Shown here piece after piece: positions 1 through 13,291 of a DNA stretch of 64,000 bases; position 1 is the stretch's first letter; each line of letters begins with the position of its first letter. The notes below the pieces were generated by a model, which was not told where the DNA came from, ran no database searches, and saw only the letters and a program-made list of their open reading frames with translations. The stretch lies in assembly GCA_000827205.1 (NCBI GenBank), contig KN832559.1:123167-187166 (forward strand), written 5' to 3'. The translations under genes were made by a program, and so were the position numbers. Origin of the DNA: Plicaturopsis crispa FD-325 SS-3 (Eukaryota > Basidiomycota > Agaricomycetes > Amylocorticiales > Amylocorticiaceae).

Positions 1-509
1 GTTAAAGGAGTCGGACGACGGACCGCAGACCGCTGGATCTGGCCACCCCCGTCTTTGCTGCACGACTCCTGGATATTCAATGGGGAGTGGAACCAATACG
101 CCGAAAATTGGTTTCAGAAATACCTACGCCTCTTCGTAGCCGGGCGAGTCTTCGCGAAGACCTACGGGGAATGGAAACAGTACTTGCACCACGAGAAGCC
201 CACGCCGACGCATCCCCCATTGACGACGAAGTCCTGGCGTATTCTGAAATCGCACATCGACAGCAAATCGCAGGCCTGGAACGACGCGCGTATCGTGGAT
301 CTGTTCTCCACAGACGTTTAGACGCGACGAGACTGGGGGGCTCTGTAACACGGGAATCTGTCCAAGTCCTCGACATCTCGACGAACGCGCTGACGCGCCT
401 ATTCTCGGTAATCTCTCACGACACATCACGATCTAATCATTGCGTAGTTTCATCATCTCGTGTACCATTAGTCTCGACGCGTCTTACGAGTGTCGCCTGC
501 CCGCTGTAG
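1..509 (+). CDS. 3' end of an unidentified gene (partial)
   Basis: The frame ending at the TAG at 507-509 stays open back to about position 6 and reads like a protein (for example LATPVFAARLLDIQWGVEPI near its start and a charged stretch with DDEVLAYSEIAHRQQ). A TAA lies in this frame at 3-5, so either an intron ends just after it (AAG at 5-7) or the frame is accidental. No family was recognised. A competing frame (55-321) is also open but shorter. The rest of the gene would lie outside the window to the left. This is a weak call. Confidence 0.3.
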
Positions 510-1990
510 CGTGTCTGTAGGTACATAGTAGAGCGTCTCTCATTCGAATATATCATCTTTTCCAACGCCCATCTAAAGCCTACTCTGTCCCAACGAGACC
601 GAGCACGGGCACCGGGCGAACTTACACTCTACAGCCTTCCTTCTACTTCCGCAGACCTTGGCGGCGTTCGCGTCGCTCCTCTCAGACTCCCGCTCCGCAA
701 CCACTTCACGCAAGCTCACGGTGCAGCCGGGGCTTACATCTCGACCTAGTCTCACGGTAGAGCCGGAGACGTTCGACGCGGCGAGATCGCGTAGCACACC
801 ATAGCAACGGGACCAGGTACTCTCTCGTCAGGATCCTTCGACTGACCGTCTTAATCCCAGATCTGTAGCGAGGGCGTCCCAGCTCCGTTACACATAGGCC
901 CTCTAGAGGTGTATTGAATGGTATCTACAACACAAATTTTGAGAGAAACAACTTTCTCGGTGTGCAATTGCGGAAACGAGTTTTCAGTGTATCACGGGCC
1001 GGTGGATAACTGTACATTGGGTCCGGTGTATTTCAGGCGCCTCAGATAAGTCGAAGGTACGCAGATCTTACAAACAGACAGTGCGACAGCAGGAAAACAA
1101 GACTCACAAGAAAGGATTGAGAAAGACTTGGCCACAGAGAGGACATGTAAGCGAACAAGGTGGGGGCTACACGTACTGCGGTGAGCGGCAAAAAGATAGG
1201 CGGAGAAGACTTCATTTGGAAAGCACCGTGGGTGAGACGGCGGACCCGGACGGCTTGTCGTCCGAGAGAACGAGCCGCATCTTAGCTCTCTGTTGGCTTG
1301 CACGTACCGAATTCATCATCATCATCCGAGAGAACAAGGGGATCTGTGGGGGTCAGACCCGACATTGAAGGCTTAAGAGTGAGACGGGTAGTTTTGGGAA
1401 TGGGGGGCCGAAAGTAATATTGGGGAAGACCGACGGGTCAGGGCACAACGATAAGACTGTAGGCAATGCGACAGTGGGGACAGGGATACATGTTCCAATG
1501 GGCGACATTTGTGCGGATCTCGGAACTTGACTGAGGGCTGACCAAGCAAGGTTCATGCCGGCGCGGGCGACGGCCCCTAGTATCACCTCCTACCTCTATT
1601 TACTCATACTTCTTAATCTGCTACACTTCCTACTACATATATACTATGCTTACCATGCTCACGGATGGTTCTAGAAGTAGCACCTACTCGGTCAGAGAAT
1701 TCACATTCCAAAAAGTTTGAAAACCTGGCCTTTGGGCGTACTTTGGAGCAAGCCCCTTCTGCGAAGGTTCGCCGGCGGGCTGGCGCGGAGCAGGGGCTTG
1801 TTCCGAACCTATCGAAATCGAGGCGACGCCAGCTTGCAAACAGCAATAATTTGCAGGAAACACTAATTCAAGCCATGGTATACAATGGTGCATTCATACA
1901 TAAAGAATGGGCAAAATCATCGGGATGTCAATGTTCTCCCACTATATCTGTTCATCAGTAAACATATCAGTCCTGGAGACTACAGACACG
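510..1990. other. intergenic, no gene recognised
   Basis: About 1.5 kb without a convincing coding frame on either strand. Several short ORFs exist, but none has a recognisable motif or consistent splice signals. The right part (up to 1990) is the 3' flank of ARPC2, which is read leftward, and contains the strong inverted repeat described separately. Confidence 0.6.
1744..1806. repeat. inverted repeat / hairpin in the ARPC2 3' flank
   Basis: The left arm starts at 1745 (GGAGCAAGCCCCTTCTGCG) and the right arm ends near 1804 (GCAGGGGCTTGTTCC). They pair over about 19-20 bases with a few mismatches around a GC-rich loop. It lies about 190 bases beyond the ARPC2 stop codon, on the downstream side. 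It could be a transcript 3' structure or a remnant of an inverted repeat; the sequence alone does not decide. Confidence 0.5.
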
Positions 1991-3100
1991 TCACCTGGCA
2001 GTTTTCCGATCTGTAGTCGCAACCTCTGTCTTGGCGCGATTCAAAACTTTCTGAAACTCTGTGACACGATGACGCATGCGAGAATGCATGTATGCTTTGG
2101 AGCATTTGATGTGATAGTGGAGGTAGTCGCGGAAGAGCTGTATGTGGGAGATGGTTGCAGCAGCGATGATGCGATTGTTAAAATGACGGGGGAAAAGGAC
2201 GAAGGTAACATATCCAACATCGTCGGTGTTCCTAAGACCAGAAACGTGGCGAATTTCGAGGGGTGGGTCACGGTTCGAGTAAAGGACTTGCGGCGCGTTT
2301 TGGATAGCCGGTTGCCTTCGTGCGTCGACGAATTCCTAGTGGGAGGCATTCATGCGACGATACAGTGTCTTTGGTTTAAATGACGTACCTGCAAAAACAC
2401 CTTCCCAAAGATACGATCCGTTTCCTCTCTGAACACCGTCGAAAATATGACTGTCACTCGATCTGTTGAAGCCTGAACGTAGATTGCCTCTTCGTCCCGA
2501 TAATGAATCTGCATGAGGTCCCCCTGTGCGTTATCCGATGACTCTAGATCCTTCTGGGATTGGAAGGCGCGTTCGAAGGGAGCAGCTAGTGCGTTACGCT
2601 TGAATAGAGAGACAGATTTGATCAACGATTCACGAGCCTCTGCGTCGGTTGAGTCGGGAGTACAAGGCCACTACACAGAAGCTACTCACCGCCCTCCGCC
2701 GGCAAGGCCTCCAGATCGATTTCGAGACTGACGTTGTACTCCGGTTCCGCCTGAGCCTTCACCAAAGAACCATATTCGCGAGCCAGGACATCCGTCGCGC
2801 CATATTGCACGAGTTCGTCCCAGCAACGAATGTGCATGGAAAGAAGCAGAAGGGTCTTTCTCTCCGGCGTAGAGAGGTGGAATCGGACGCCATCGTAGTC
2901 GACAAACTGAACATCGAGGGAAGAGGGCCTGTGCACACGGCGTATGCATTCGGTCAGTCGACGCGACTAGTTGATTGCTGTACGGCTTACTTGGTGAACT
3001 TCTCCGTGAGTGTGGTTTGGATTATGACATTGTGGGCCTATCGAGGGTGAACATATAAAACGGCAGCAAGAAAGAGAGATAGTACCTCGAGGAGAATCAT
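1991..3100 (-). CDS. ARPC2: Arp2/3 complex subunit 2 (p34-Arc)
   Basis: This is the 34-kDa core subunit of the Arp2/3 complex, which nucleates branched actin filaments at endocytic sites; with ARPC4 it forms the backbone that contacts the mother filament. Five exons are visible on the minus strand: 3086-3100, 2991-3037, 2690-2928, 2389-2639 and 1991-2335. They sum to 897 nt, or 298 residues, close to the usual 300. Family landmarks in order are the MILLE start, VQFVDYDGVRFHLS, EYNVSLEIDLEALP, LFKRNALAAPFE, IHYRDEEAIYV, DRVTVIFSTVFRE, FVLFPRHF and FRDYLHYHIKCSKAYMHSRM. The reading ends ...RKTAR then TGA. Many relatives continue with SGRTF, and the last AG is followed by GTGACG, so an extra tiny terminal exon is possible, but none was found. 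Confidence 0.92.
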
Positions 3101-3345
3101 GGCGAAACAACACAGAACGGAAGACGAGGTTCAGTGGAAGACTGACTGTAAGTAGCACCTCGAGACTCTGCACAGTCTGCGCTTCGGACTTCGGAATTAG
3201 TGCCACTCGTAAACACGGCCAATCACGGCACGTCCGAGCCCGCAACGTCCCAAAATTATTTCCTCAGCGCCCCCATACGAACAGTGTTTCCTTTGCTGCT
3301 CGATCTCAACGAGATTTGTATACCGTCTAAACCTGCCTTATAATC

Positions 3346-5273
3346 ATGGGTGAGTGCTCGTATCCGTGGTTTTGTTATATTATAACTCATCGGGTCTTCC
3401 TCGTCTTCAGCCCCGAAGAAGAAAGCACAGAAAATATCGCTCAATGACTTCCTAGGTGACAGCGGTGAGTGACAAGTGCTTTTGTTCCCGTCCACAACGC
3501 TTGACACATGAATCTGCCTAGCGCTAGGGTCTTGGGCAGATGAGATGGACTCTTTGCCTAGTGCTCGTAAGTTTCCGATCACGAGTATCTGTGTCGCTAT
3601 GTTCATCGTCTCCGCCGCACCGTAGCTGCTGTCAGGACGGACGAGGAGCGGGCGCGCGCCAACGACCGTTATCCGGGCAAGAGAGATGATTTCATGTCGT
3701 CCCGGCGTGAGTTTTGCAAAGCTGATTCAGCCGAATGCCATCCACTGATCACATATTCTCAGCCGATCGCGCCGGTCCTCCCAGGGAAGATCTACCCCTC
3801 CCAACGCAGGCGCCCTATACTGCATTCGTTGGAAATTTGGCGTTCGATTTAACGGAGTCAGAGCTAGAAGAATTCTTTGCGGGTATCAAGGTGCGTTATG
3901 TCCCGCTCGCTGGCCTTGATTGCATTGATACAAATTGCAAGTTGGACAATATAGACAGTCTCTGTCAAAATTATTAAGGATAGAGAGGAAAAGCCGAAAG
4001 GCTTTGGATATGTTGAATTCGCTGATCTTGAAGGCTTGAAAGCGGCTTTGGCCTTAACCGGAACAGTGCGTTCTACCTTAATGCAGGTCTACGCCGCCGT
4101 CTCATTCCCTTTGGCAGGGTTTTTCTGGCCGAACCATACGCGTCAGCGTCGCTGAACCTCGTGAGTGCTCCCTACGATCACAATGCCCGACCTCCACACT
4201 CACACGGAGCATTCAGCCAAAGAACGGGGTGGATTTGGAGGAGGATTTGACGATGACGCCAAATTTGCTAGTCCTTGGAGGCGTGACGGACCGCTCCCTG
4301 ATTTACCTTCATCGGATTCGCGTGATGTCTCTCGTCGTCGATTCGACGGCCCTCCCCCCTCAGACGCCATTTCTGGTGTCTCGGAAGGCGTCAACGACTG
4401 GCGATCGAGCCAACCATCTAGGCGCCCCGCAGCCATTCCCGAACCCGAAGTACCATCCTTCAAACGGAGAGGATCCGGCTTTGCTACACCCGAAGGTCAA
4501 GCAAGTGTCGCTGATAAAGAAGAAAACTGGACAATCGGTAGTAAATTCAAGGCAAGTGCAGGAGCAGATGAAGGATCCAAATATGGAGGTTTCCGGGGCC
4601 GAGGCGATATGGGCCCTCCCAAAGATACCTCGCCTCCAGCCGGAGGTGACAGTGACTGGCGAAGCGCCGCACGCCCACGGCCGACAGCCAGAAACAGCAC
4701 CTCCCGTAAGTCTATCGATCAACCAGCTTTCATGGGATACTGTGCTTAACTATCTGGACCGCCAGCGAATAGCTCTACCCCGCCGACACCGCAGCTGAGC
4801 CGCAGAAAGCTGGAGCTCCTGCCTCGTTCTGCCAGTACATCCGCAAGTCCAAGCCCTCTGTCATCCCCTAAAATGGCCCCTGCTACCCCAAGCGCACGGT
4901 CGAATCCATTCGGATCTGCGAAGTGAGTAGGATCTGTCCCGATCAAAGATCAACGTCATTGTTGACCATCCTATCCTGCAGACCTGTCGACGTATCCTCG
5001 CGAGAGAAGGAAGTCTCTGAACGTATCGAAAAAGAGCGAGAGTCAATTCGGGTACCGCATCCCATGTCGCGTACGAGCTCAAGGGCCGCCTCTGAGCGCG
5101 GCCATGGCAGGACACCGCCTACATCCACGATTGGCTCCACCCCCGGTACCCCTACGTCTCCCAAATTCACGAACCAGGCGGCTGTGCGGCCATCGATCAG
5201 TTTCGCGGATGCGGCTGCAGCCAAGACAGCTGAGGAAGAGGCTCAAGATAGTAAAGTCGAAGAAGGCGTCTGA
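3346..5273 (+). CDS. TIF3: translation initiation factor eIF4B (RRM protein)
   Basis: eIF4B stimulates the eIF4A helicase during mRNA scanning. Ten exons were traced: 3346-3349, 3411-3464, 3522-3566, 3626-3706, 3763-3890, 3955-4065, 4118-4160, 4217-4705, 4766-4922 and 4982-5273; they sum to 468 codons. The N terminus (MAPKKKAQKISLNDFLGD, then WADEMDSLPSAP) is typical of the fungal family. One RRM follows at about residues 75-150, with RNP2-like YTAFVGNLAFDL and RNP1-like KPKGFGYVEFAD. The rest is a low-complexity region with repeated DWRS and KRRGSGF blocks, then an RERIxKERE-like basic helix and a serine/proline tail. The first coding exon is only four bases (ATGG). The gene is convergent with the cyclophilin gene, with 227 bp between stop codons. 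Confidence 0.88.
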
Positions 5274-5500
5274 AGTTGTTGTTTGATAGGGAAGAGCTCG
5301 TACATTTTTCCACTTTGTTTATCTGATATCTTTGCTATCGAATTCCCTCTACTTTACACTAGGGGTGATGCATTGATAGTCTCATTTTTGCCACCGATTC
5401 GTACGATCGCATGGCCAATGACTCTGAGTATGAAAGGACATGGAGTATACGCTAATGCGCTCGATGTTAACTATGGCACTGTAAGCGCAAACATGAACGA

Positions 5501-6792
5501 TCATGGATATCGCGCCTGTTGAATCTCTGGATCAACGAATTTCATACGCCCCCGACCTGAAAAGTGACATTTGTGAGCAAGTGCCCCCCAGCTTTGAGTA
5601 GAGATGAGCGAACCTTTGAAGCGAACGCCATCTTTGCTCTGCGTGGCACCTTCATACTTTCTCTTGATACGCTCCAATTCCCGCTTCCTCTCCTCCTCTT
5701 GACGCTCGTTCTCTTCGCGTTCTAACCTAGCATCGTATTCCTCTTCAGTTTCTGCAACAGGGCCTGTGTCTTTCGATACTTGAGCAGGTGCATCATGCTC
5801 CCCTGAAGCGCGTTCGTGTTTGCTTTTTTTATGCTTCCGTTTTTTGGATGAACGATGATCGGATTCGGGCGTGTGCGACCGTCTCGGTGACGGCGAGCGC
5901 TTCCTGGATTCCTCTAAGTATGTAGTCAGCGTTGTGAGCGTTTGTCAATATGCAAAGGACTTACTATGAGGTGAATCCGCTGTCGACTTTGTGCGCAACT
6001 CGAGTTCGCCGCAGTTGGATATTACCACGGGAGCTAAAGGCCTGTCTTTGGCGTCCACAGACACGTCAGATATTTTCTGCACAGTCTCGTAGCCCCTGAT
6101 AACTTTGCCAAACACGACATGCTTGCCTGTGTGTGCAGTCAGCTCGGATCGCACTATCGCATTGTTGAATGCGTGTACCATTCAAATGCGAGCAGTCGCG
6201 GAGGGTTATGAAAAACTGCGAGTTGTTTGTATCCGGGCCCTTGTTCGCCATACACAGCGATCTAGAAGGGTAACAAATCAACACGTCAGCGTCAATGAAG
6301 GGTGGTTGAAGCTAACCCCTCTGAGTCCAAGGCACCCGTGAGGTCTTCATCTGCAAACGGTCCGCCGTAAATGGATTCCCCACCCATACCATTGCGCTTT
6401 GTAAAATCTGGTTGTGAAAGATCAAAATTCTGAACATGATGATATTGCACAGGACGAATGCACCTCCGCCTTGAATCATAAAGTCTTTGATCGACCGGTG
6501 TATTATGCTGTTCTTGTAATACAGTGGCCGTTCGGACAGCTTAGATATGCCCATTTCTCCAGTGCACAGTGCACGGAAACTAAAACTCGACAGTGAATAT
6601 CACCTTGAACGAACGGGAACGAGACGTACTTTTCTGAGGTTTTCGGTGTTTTGTCGTTGAATAACTCGAAGATGACTCTGTAAACGGCTCACTATTAGTT
6701 GAGAGCTCCGGAATGAAGTGAACAAACAAGTGATACCTTCCAGCGGGAGCGCCGTCGATAGAGAAATCAAGAAATACGCGAGGACGAACCAT
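5501..6792 (-). CDS. cyclophilin-type peptidyl-prolyl isomerase with charged C-terminal tail
   Basis: It catalyses cis-trans isomerisation of X-Pro bonds. The cyclophilin domain fills roughly residues 1-175: [31 protein letters not shown], the catalytic-arginine block [28 protein letters not shown], the SQFFIT pocket and [11 protein letters not shown]. At the position equivalent to the cyclosporin-contacting Trp of CypA the sequence has His (CSHLNGKHVVFG), as in the PPIG/NKTR group. The tail is rich in SPSPRRS and [11 protein letters not shown] and then has an acidic/basic coiled stretch, ending [18 protein letters not shown]. Such a tail suggests a nuclear, splicing-linked role (inference). 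Seven or more short introns are present. The ATG at 6790-6792 was chosen because it gives the conserved MVRPRVF start. Confidence 0.88.
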
Positions 6793-7356
6793 GTTTCTTG
6801 GCTTTCTGTCTTCCGACACACACGATTGTTTGAATGGCAGCGACTGACGACAAGGGGAAATGCAAGGCTGAGCGCTGAGGACTCTGCCTGGTGACCGTAA
6901 CAGCTGGATTCACGAATTTAAAGGGTCCGGAACTCCGGGGCTTGCACGGTTACGGAGCTCAAAACCGTCCACCAAGTTCTTTCGCGCCCTCGCCTCGCGC
7001 GCTTGATCGCGTTCCCCAATTTACTCTCTCTTACACGTTCTTGATTTTCTCTCAGTCTCTAACGCTCGTGTCACGTCTCGGTCTCCTCCTTCACCCGGAT
7101 ACATAGGGTCACACCCCTGGCCTGCGCGCGAGGCCTTAACTTTACGTCTCTGGGAGCCGGTCATCACCGCCTGTCGTCGCGCGAGGCATCGTTAGTAGTA
7201 AGTCTTCTCTGCGAATGGTTGTCGTTATCTGACCATCAGACGCGTCAAGACTGCGCTGTGATCAGGCTGTGATACTGACAGTCAGTCTCTCGCTCAGACT
7301 CTCACTACGCCTGTCGAAAACTCGTAGAGCCTCCCCGTTCTCTTCGCTTTATTGGG
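6793..7356. promoter_or_regulatory. divergent promoter region, cyclophilin / Rsr1-like GTPase
   Basis: These 564 bases separate two divergently read genes, so both promoters must lie here. The strand read with the GTPase gene is pyrimidine-rich from about 7015 (many TCTC and CTTC runs), as is common before fungal start codons. No specific factor site was recognised. Confidence 0.5.
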
Positions 7357-8502
7357 ATGCGTCAATTCAATGTTGTCGTTCTCGGAGGTGCGTTCAGCAC
7401 CAGTGCACACAGAACATCGCTCACTGTCCTTCGTCTTTGGCAGCCGGTGGAGTGGGGAAATCAGCTCTGACGGTACGATTCGTGCAGGATGTGTTCCTTG
7501 ACGTGAGTGAACTTTTTGTTATCTACAAAGTCTTCCTAACCATCGTCGGTAGACATATGACCCGACTGTTGAAGGTGAGCCAACACTGTTGTGCGCACTG
7601 TACTTCGTGCAAACCTTCTCAACAATGGAAACAGAGCAATACCGGCGCATCCTTCATGTTGAGGATGTTCCGTACGCGGTACGTGCGTTCAAGCTTGGCG
7701 ATAGTGGAGAATCTCTCTCATAAATTTTGCGCTACCGAAATCAATTCATACTGACTGAGATTCTCTTTTCATACTGCCTGGTGTTCCGGATTGCAGACTG
7801 TTTGTGCTTTCTCCCGATTCCTGTTCCTGCGGTCTTTGCCTTGTTGCCTTGTTGTTGCGTGCTAATCCTGTATTCGTCGGCGGCCGAGTGCTACCTTGTT
7901 CCTCTATTGACGCTTTCTCCCACAGCTCGAAGTCCTTGATACTGCTGGTGCTGAGCAGTTTACCGCGCTCAACGAAGTCTACATAAAGGTCAAACATCTC
8001 AGCTTCAGTAACTACTTCGCCACTGACTGACACAATTCATATAGTCGGGTCGCGGTTTCGTCCTAGTTTTTAGGTGTGTCGCCAGACTGCTGGAATTATG
8101 TTCGTGACTTAATGATAAACCATTTTTAAAGCTTGACCCAAGAAGCCACTCTGCGCGAGGTGGATAATCTGCGGCGACAGATTTACAGTATCAAAGGAGG
8201 CGATACGGTACGCCCATATACCTGTTTACTTAACGACGACTAAGCATTACGGGTAGACTGTTCCGATTGTTGTCGTGGGTACGAAGCTCGATTTGACCAA
8301 TGAGCGCGAGGTGCAGCGAAGTACTATCGAGGCGCTTGCGAAACGATGGGGCCTTCCTTTCTACGAGACCTCGGCCAAGAGAAATTGGCATATTGGAGAG
8401 GTCTTCGAAGATTTGGTAAAACAAATGGCCAAGCGATACCCTCCCGAACCTACGAAGTCCAAGAAGAAGCACAAACACCATAGGCCTTGTGCTATTATGT
8501 AG
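7357..8502 (+). CDS. RSR1: Ras-superfamily small GTPase, Rap/Rsr1 type
   Basis: A membrane-anchored GTPase of the Rap1/Rsr1(Bud1) branch, expected to control polarity through exchange factors and Cdc42 modules (family knowledge). Eight exons (7357-7387, 7444-7502, 7553-7574, 7635-7678, 7926-7988, 8045-8073, 8132-8207, 8257-8502) give 189 residues. Motifs are P-loop GAGGVGKS, effector loop TYDPTVEEQYRR, DTAGAEQF, GTKLD, ETSAK and the farnesylation box CAIM after a KSKKKHKHH polybasic run. Two oddities: the residue matching Ras Gln61 is Ala (Rap has Thr), and the base-recognition motif is TKLD as in Rho rather than NKxD. Assignment to Rsr1 rather than another Ras branch is inferred from DTAGAEQFTA and SGRGFVLVFSLT. 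Confidence 0.82.
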
Positions 8503-9083
8503 AGGTAGCGTGCCAACCCTGTCGTGCTGGCGAATAACCATTTACGCTGTCTGCATTCACAGATATCCTACCAACCTTGCCGGGTGCATCTTCGTTTTCC
8601 GTAATCGCGCGGCCAAATGCGTCCTTATTCTTGTTTTTTTTTTGCTTCAGGAAATACCCTTGCTTTGCGAACCACATACTATCTCCCATATCTGCACATC
8701 CGGACACTGTCATTTTGAACTACTACTATTCGTACCATTTGCTGATAATGTCACTATGCACCTATTCTGTTCGATGATCACTTCATGCATTGGATTTTCC
8801 AACTTCACCCCTTTCCTTCAAGCCAATGTCTGCAAACAAGCAGTAAGTAATGCACACTACCGAAACAGAGGGACCCGGATGAGACGTTCTGTAGATTCCT
8901 GTAGACTACTAGCTAAGCTCCAGTGCTACTGTGCCAGTGACAAGTTCCGATTCCCGATGTGGCTGCCCTCTTTGTCGCTGTTTGCTTGCCTCATCAAGAC
9001 GGCGTTTTTTTTCTGCCCTTTCATCCCTCCCTCTCTCATACACCCATCTTTCCCCTTACCCTCCCTACCTCAATTACAGAAAT
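8503..9083. other. intergenic: 3' flank of GTPase gene and DBP2 promoter
   Basis: About 580 bases without a coding signal. The last 80 bases before the DBP2 start are almost pure pyrimidine (TTTTTTTTCTGCCC, then CTCCCTCTCTC and CCCTCCCTACC). This is typical of strong core promoters and 5' leaders of highly expressed fungal genes. Confidence 0.5.
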
Positions 9084-11853
<2,770 letters not shown>

Positions 11854-12222
11854 ACGCTTCCCTACACCTCTCGCGACTCGCTTTCTTGATCCCTTTCCGA
11901 CACTAGCTGTCTGAGACTGCCTTTTACCATAGACGTAGAGTCAATGTTATGGTGTTTACTTTCATATTTGTTTAATTGTATTGGCCATGTACGGCTTGTC
12001 GACTGTGTACAGCTTGTCGACTGCGAGTCCCACGCGAACCGTACTACTTAAGTATGCGCGCGGCGGGCGGCGGGCGCATTCCTCTCATCTTGAAGATTCC
12101 CACGCTTGATTACCGCGGCCCGCAGGCGATGGATTGCAGTCGAGCGGAATCTACGGTAGCCTTCTTACTATTCCTTGTTTGCGTTTTCTTCCTGCGCGCT
12201 GTACCTTCATATCATTCGAGAC
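11854..12222. other. intergenic between DBP2 and the Alba gene
   Basis: About 370 bases with no gene. It contains a short direct repeat around 11990-12025 (GTAC(A/G)GCTTGTCGACTG twice) and a GC-rich GGCGGGCGGCGGGCG run near 12060. The DBP2 3' flank is AT-richer (near 11945-11985). Confidence 0.5.
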
Positions 12223-13027
12223 ATGGATATAGATACTTCTCCTGATACCCAAGAGATCCGCATCACCAGCGGTGGCAAGATTCACGCATGGGTGGACTTT
12301 GCGTTAAAGTTTCTCAAGGTCTGCCCCTTATGCGGTTGAAAGGCCCTGCTGAGTTGCTGAGAAACATAACAGCAAAATGAGACCAGCCCCCTCGTCCTTC
12401 ATACGCTACCCGCTGCCAAGCGAAAGCAACCAGCAGGAGTCACGGACGAACTCGAGGGCTCCACCGTCCAGACCGAAGCCCTTCCCGAATCAGCAAAGAG
12501 AATTTCTCCTTCCACGACGACTATCCCTCGCCTCATCTCCGTAGTAGAGATCATCAAGCGTGAATACCTCAAAACATTAGATATCAGTCGGTCCGAGACG
12601 CTATTGGGATTGCATCAGTATAATGAGGTGGGGTGCTTGGAAGACATCGGCTTCGCTGACGACAGCGTAGAAGAAGATGCGGTCAGCATAATAACACGCG
12701 CTCTGGAGGGAAAGAACCAGTATGCACATTTCCCGTTCTCTCATTGCAGCATCACACTAATTGCACGCGTGAAATCCAAGCTTGAAGATAAAAAAATCGC
12801 CGTACATGAAAGTAACACTGTCCCGGGTAAAACTGGGTGGCCTTGTCAGCAAAAGCACAACGTGAGTAGCGTATACTCGTGCCGTGGGCGCGCCATACTG
12901 AGGTTAGCTACTTGGGCTTCAAAGATACCAGCCGCCAGCCAAGCGAACACTATCGAAGTCAGCGAAAGCACGGGCGAGAAAGAGGCAGAAACAAAGTAGC
13001 GCCACAGTAGGGACTATCATTACGTAA
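12223..13027 (+). CDS. Alba-domain nucleic-acid-binding protein (Rpp25/Pop6-like)
   Basis: Alba-fold proteins of the Rpp20/Rpp25 group bind RNA in RNase P/MRP and related complexes. Visible landmarks are EIRITSGGKIHAWVDFAL in exon 1, then after an intron PLVLHTLPAAKR and RLISVVEIIKREYLKTL, LHQYNEVGCLED and GKN...ITLIARVKSKLE. The 3' end is ambiguous. One model reads straight to the TAG at 12999. Another uses the donor after CCGG near 12830 and gives a strongly basic tail beginning PGYQPPAKR and ending at TAA 13027. A third uses the donor after KHN at about 12861. A 30-nt GT..CAG segment at 12720-12749 might be an unusually short intron or retained sequence. The fold is fairly sure; the exact orthologue is not. 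Confidence 0.6.
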
Positions 13028-13291
13028 TTTATTTATTTCGTGGAAACAAACCGTCTCGGGAGCGACAACGACGACAAGCCCATCGAGCTCATCGTTCTCG
13101 ACGTCCTCAAGGCTTCTTTTGTCCCGCCGTGTTCACCCCTGGCTTAATACCGTGTTTCCTTCATTTTTCGTTGGAACTCACTTCCCTGCGTCTGTCCTCA
13201 CTCGCCACTATCAATATCTTTCAACCGACAAGACGAGCCTCAGTTCTTGAACTGCTTGTATAAACGCATAAAAGCAGCTGCGAGGTGCCTC

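Noticed and set aside
4229-4798. 189-residue plus-strand frame overlapping eIF4B
   Set aside because: Out of frame with the eIF4B exons, which have domain and splice support; no recognisable motif.
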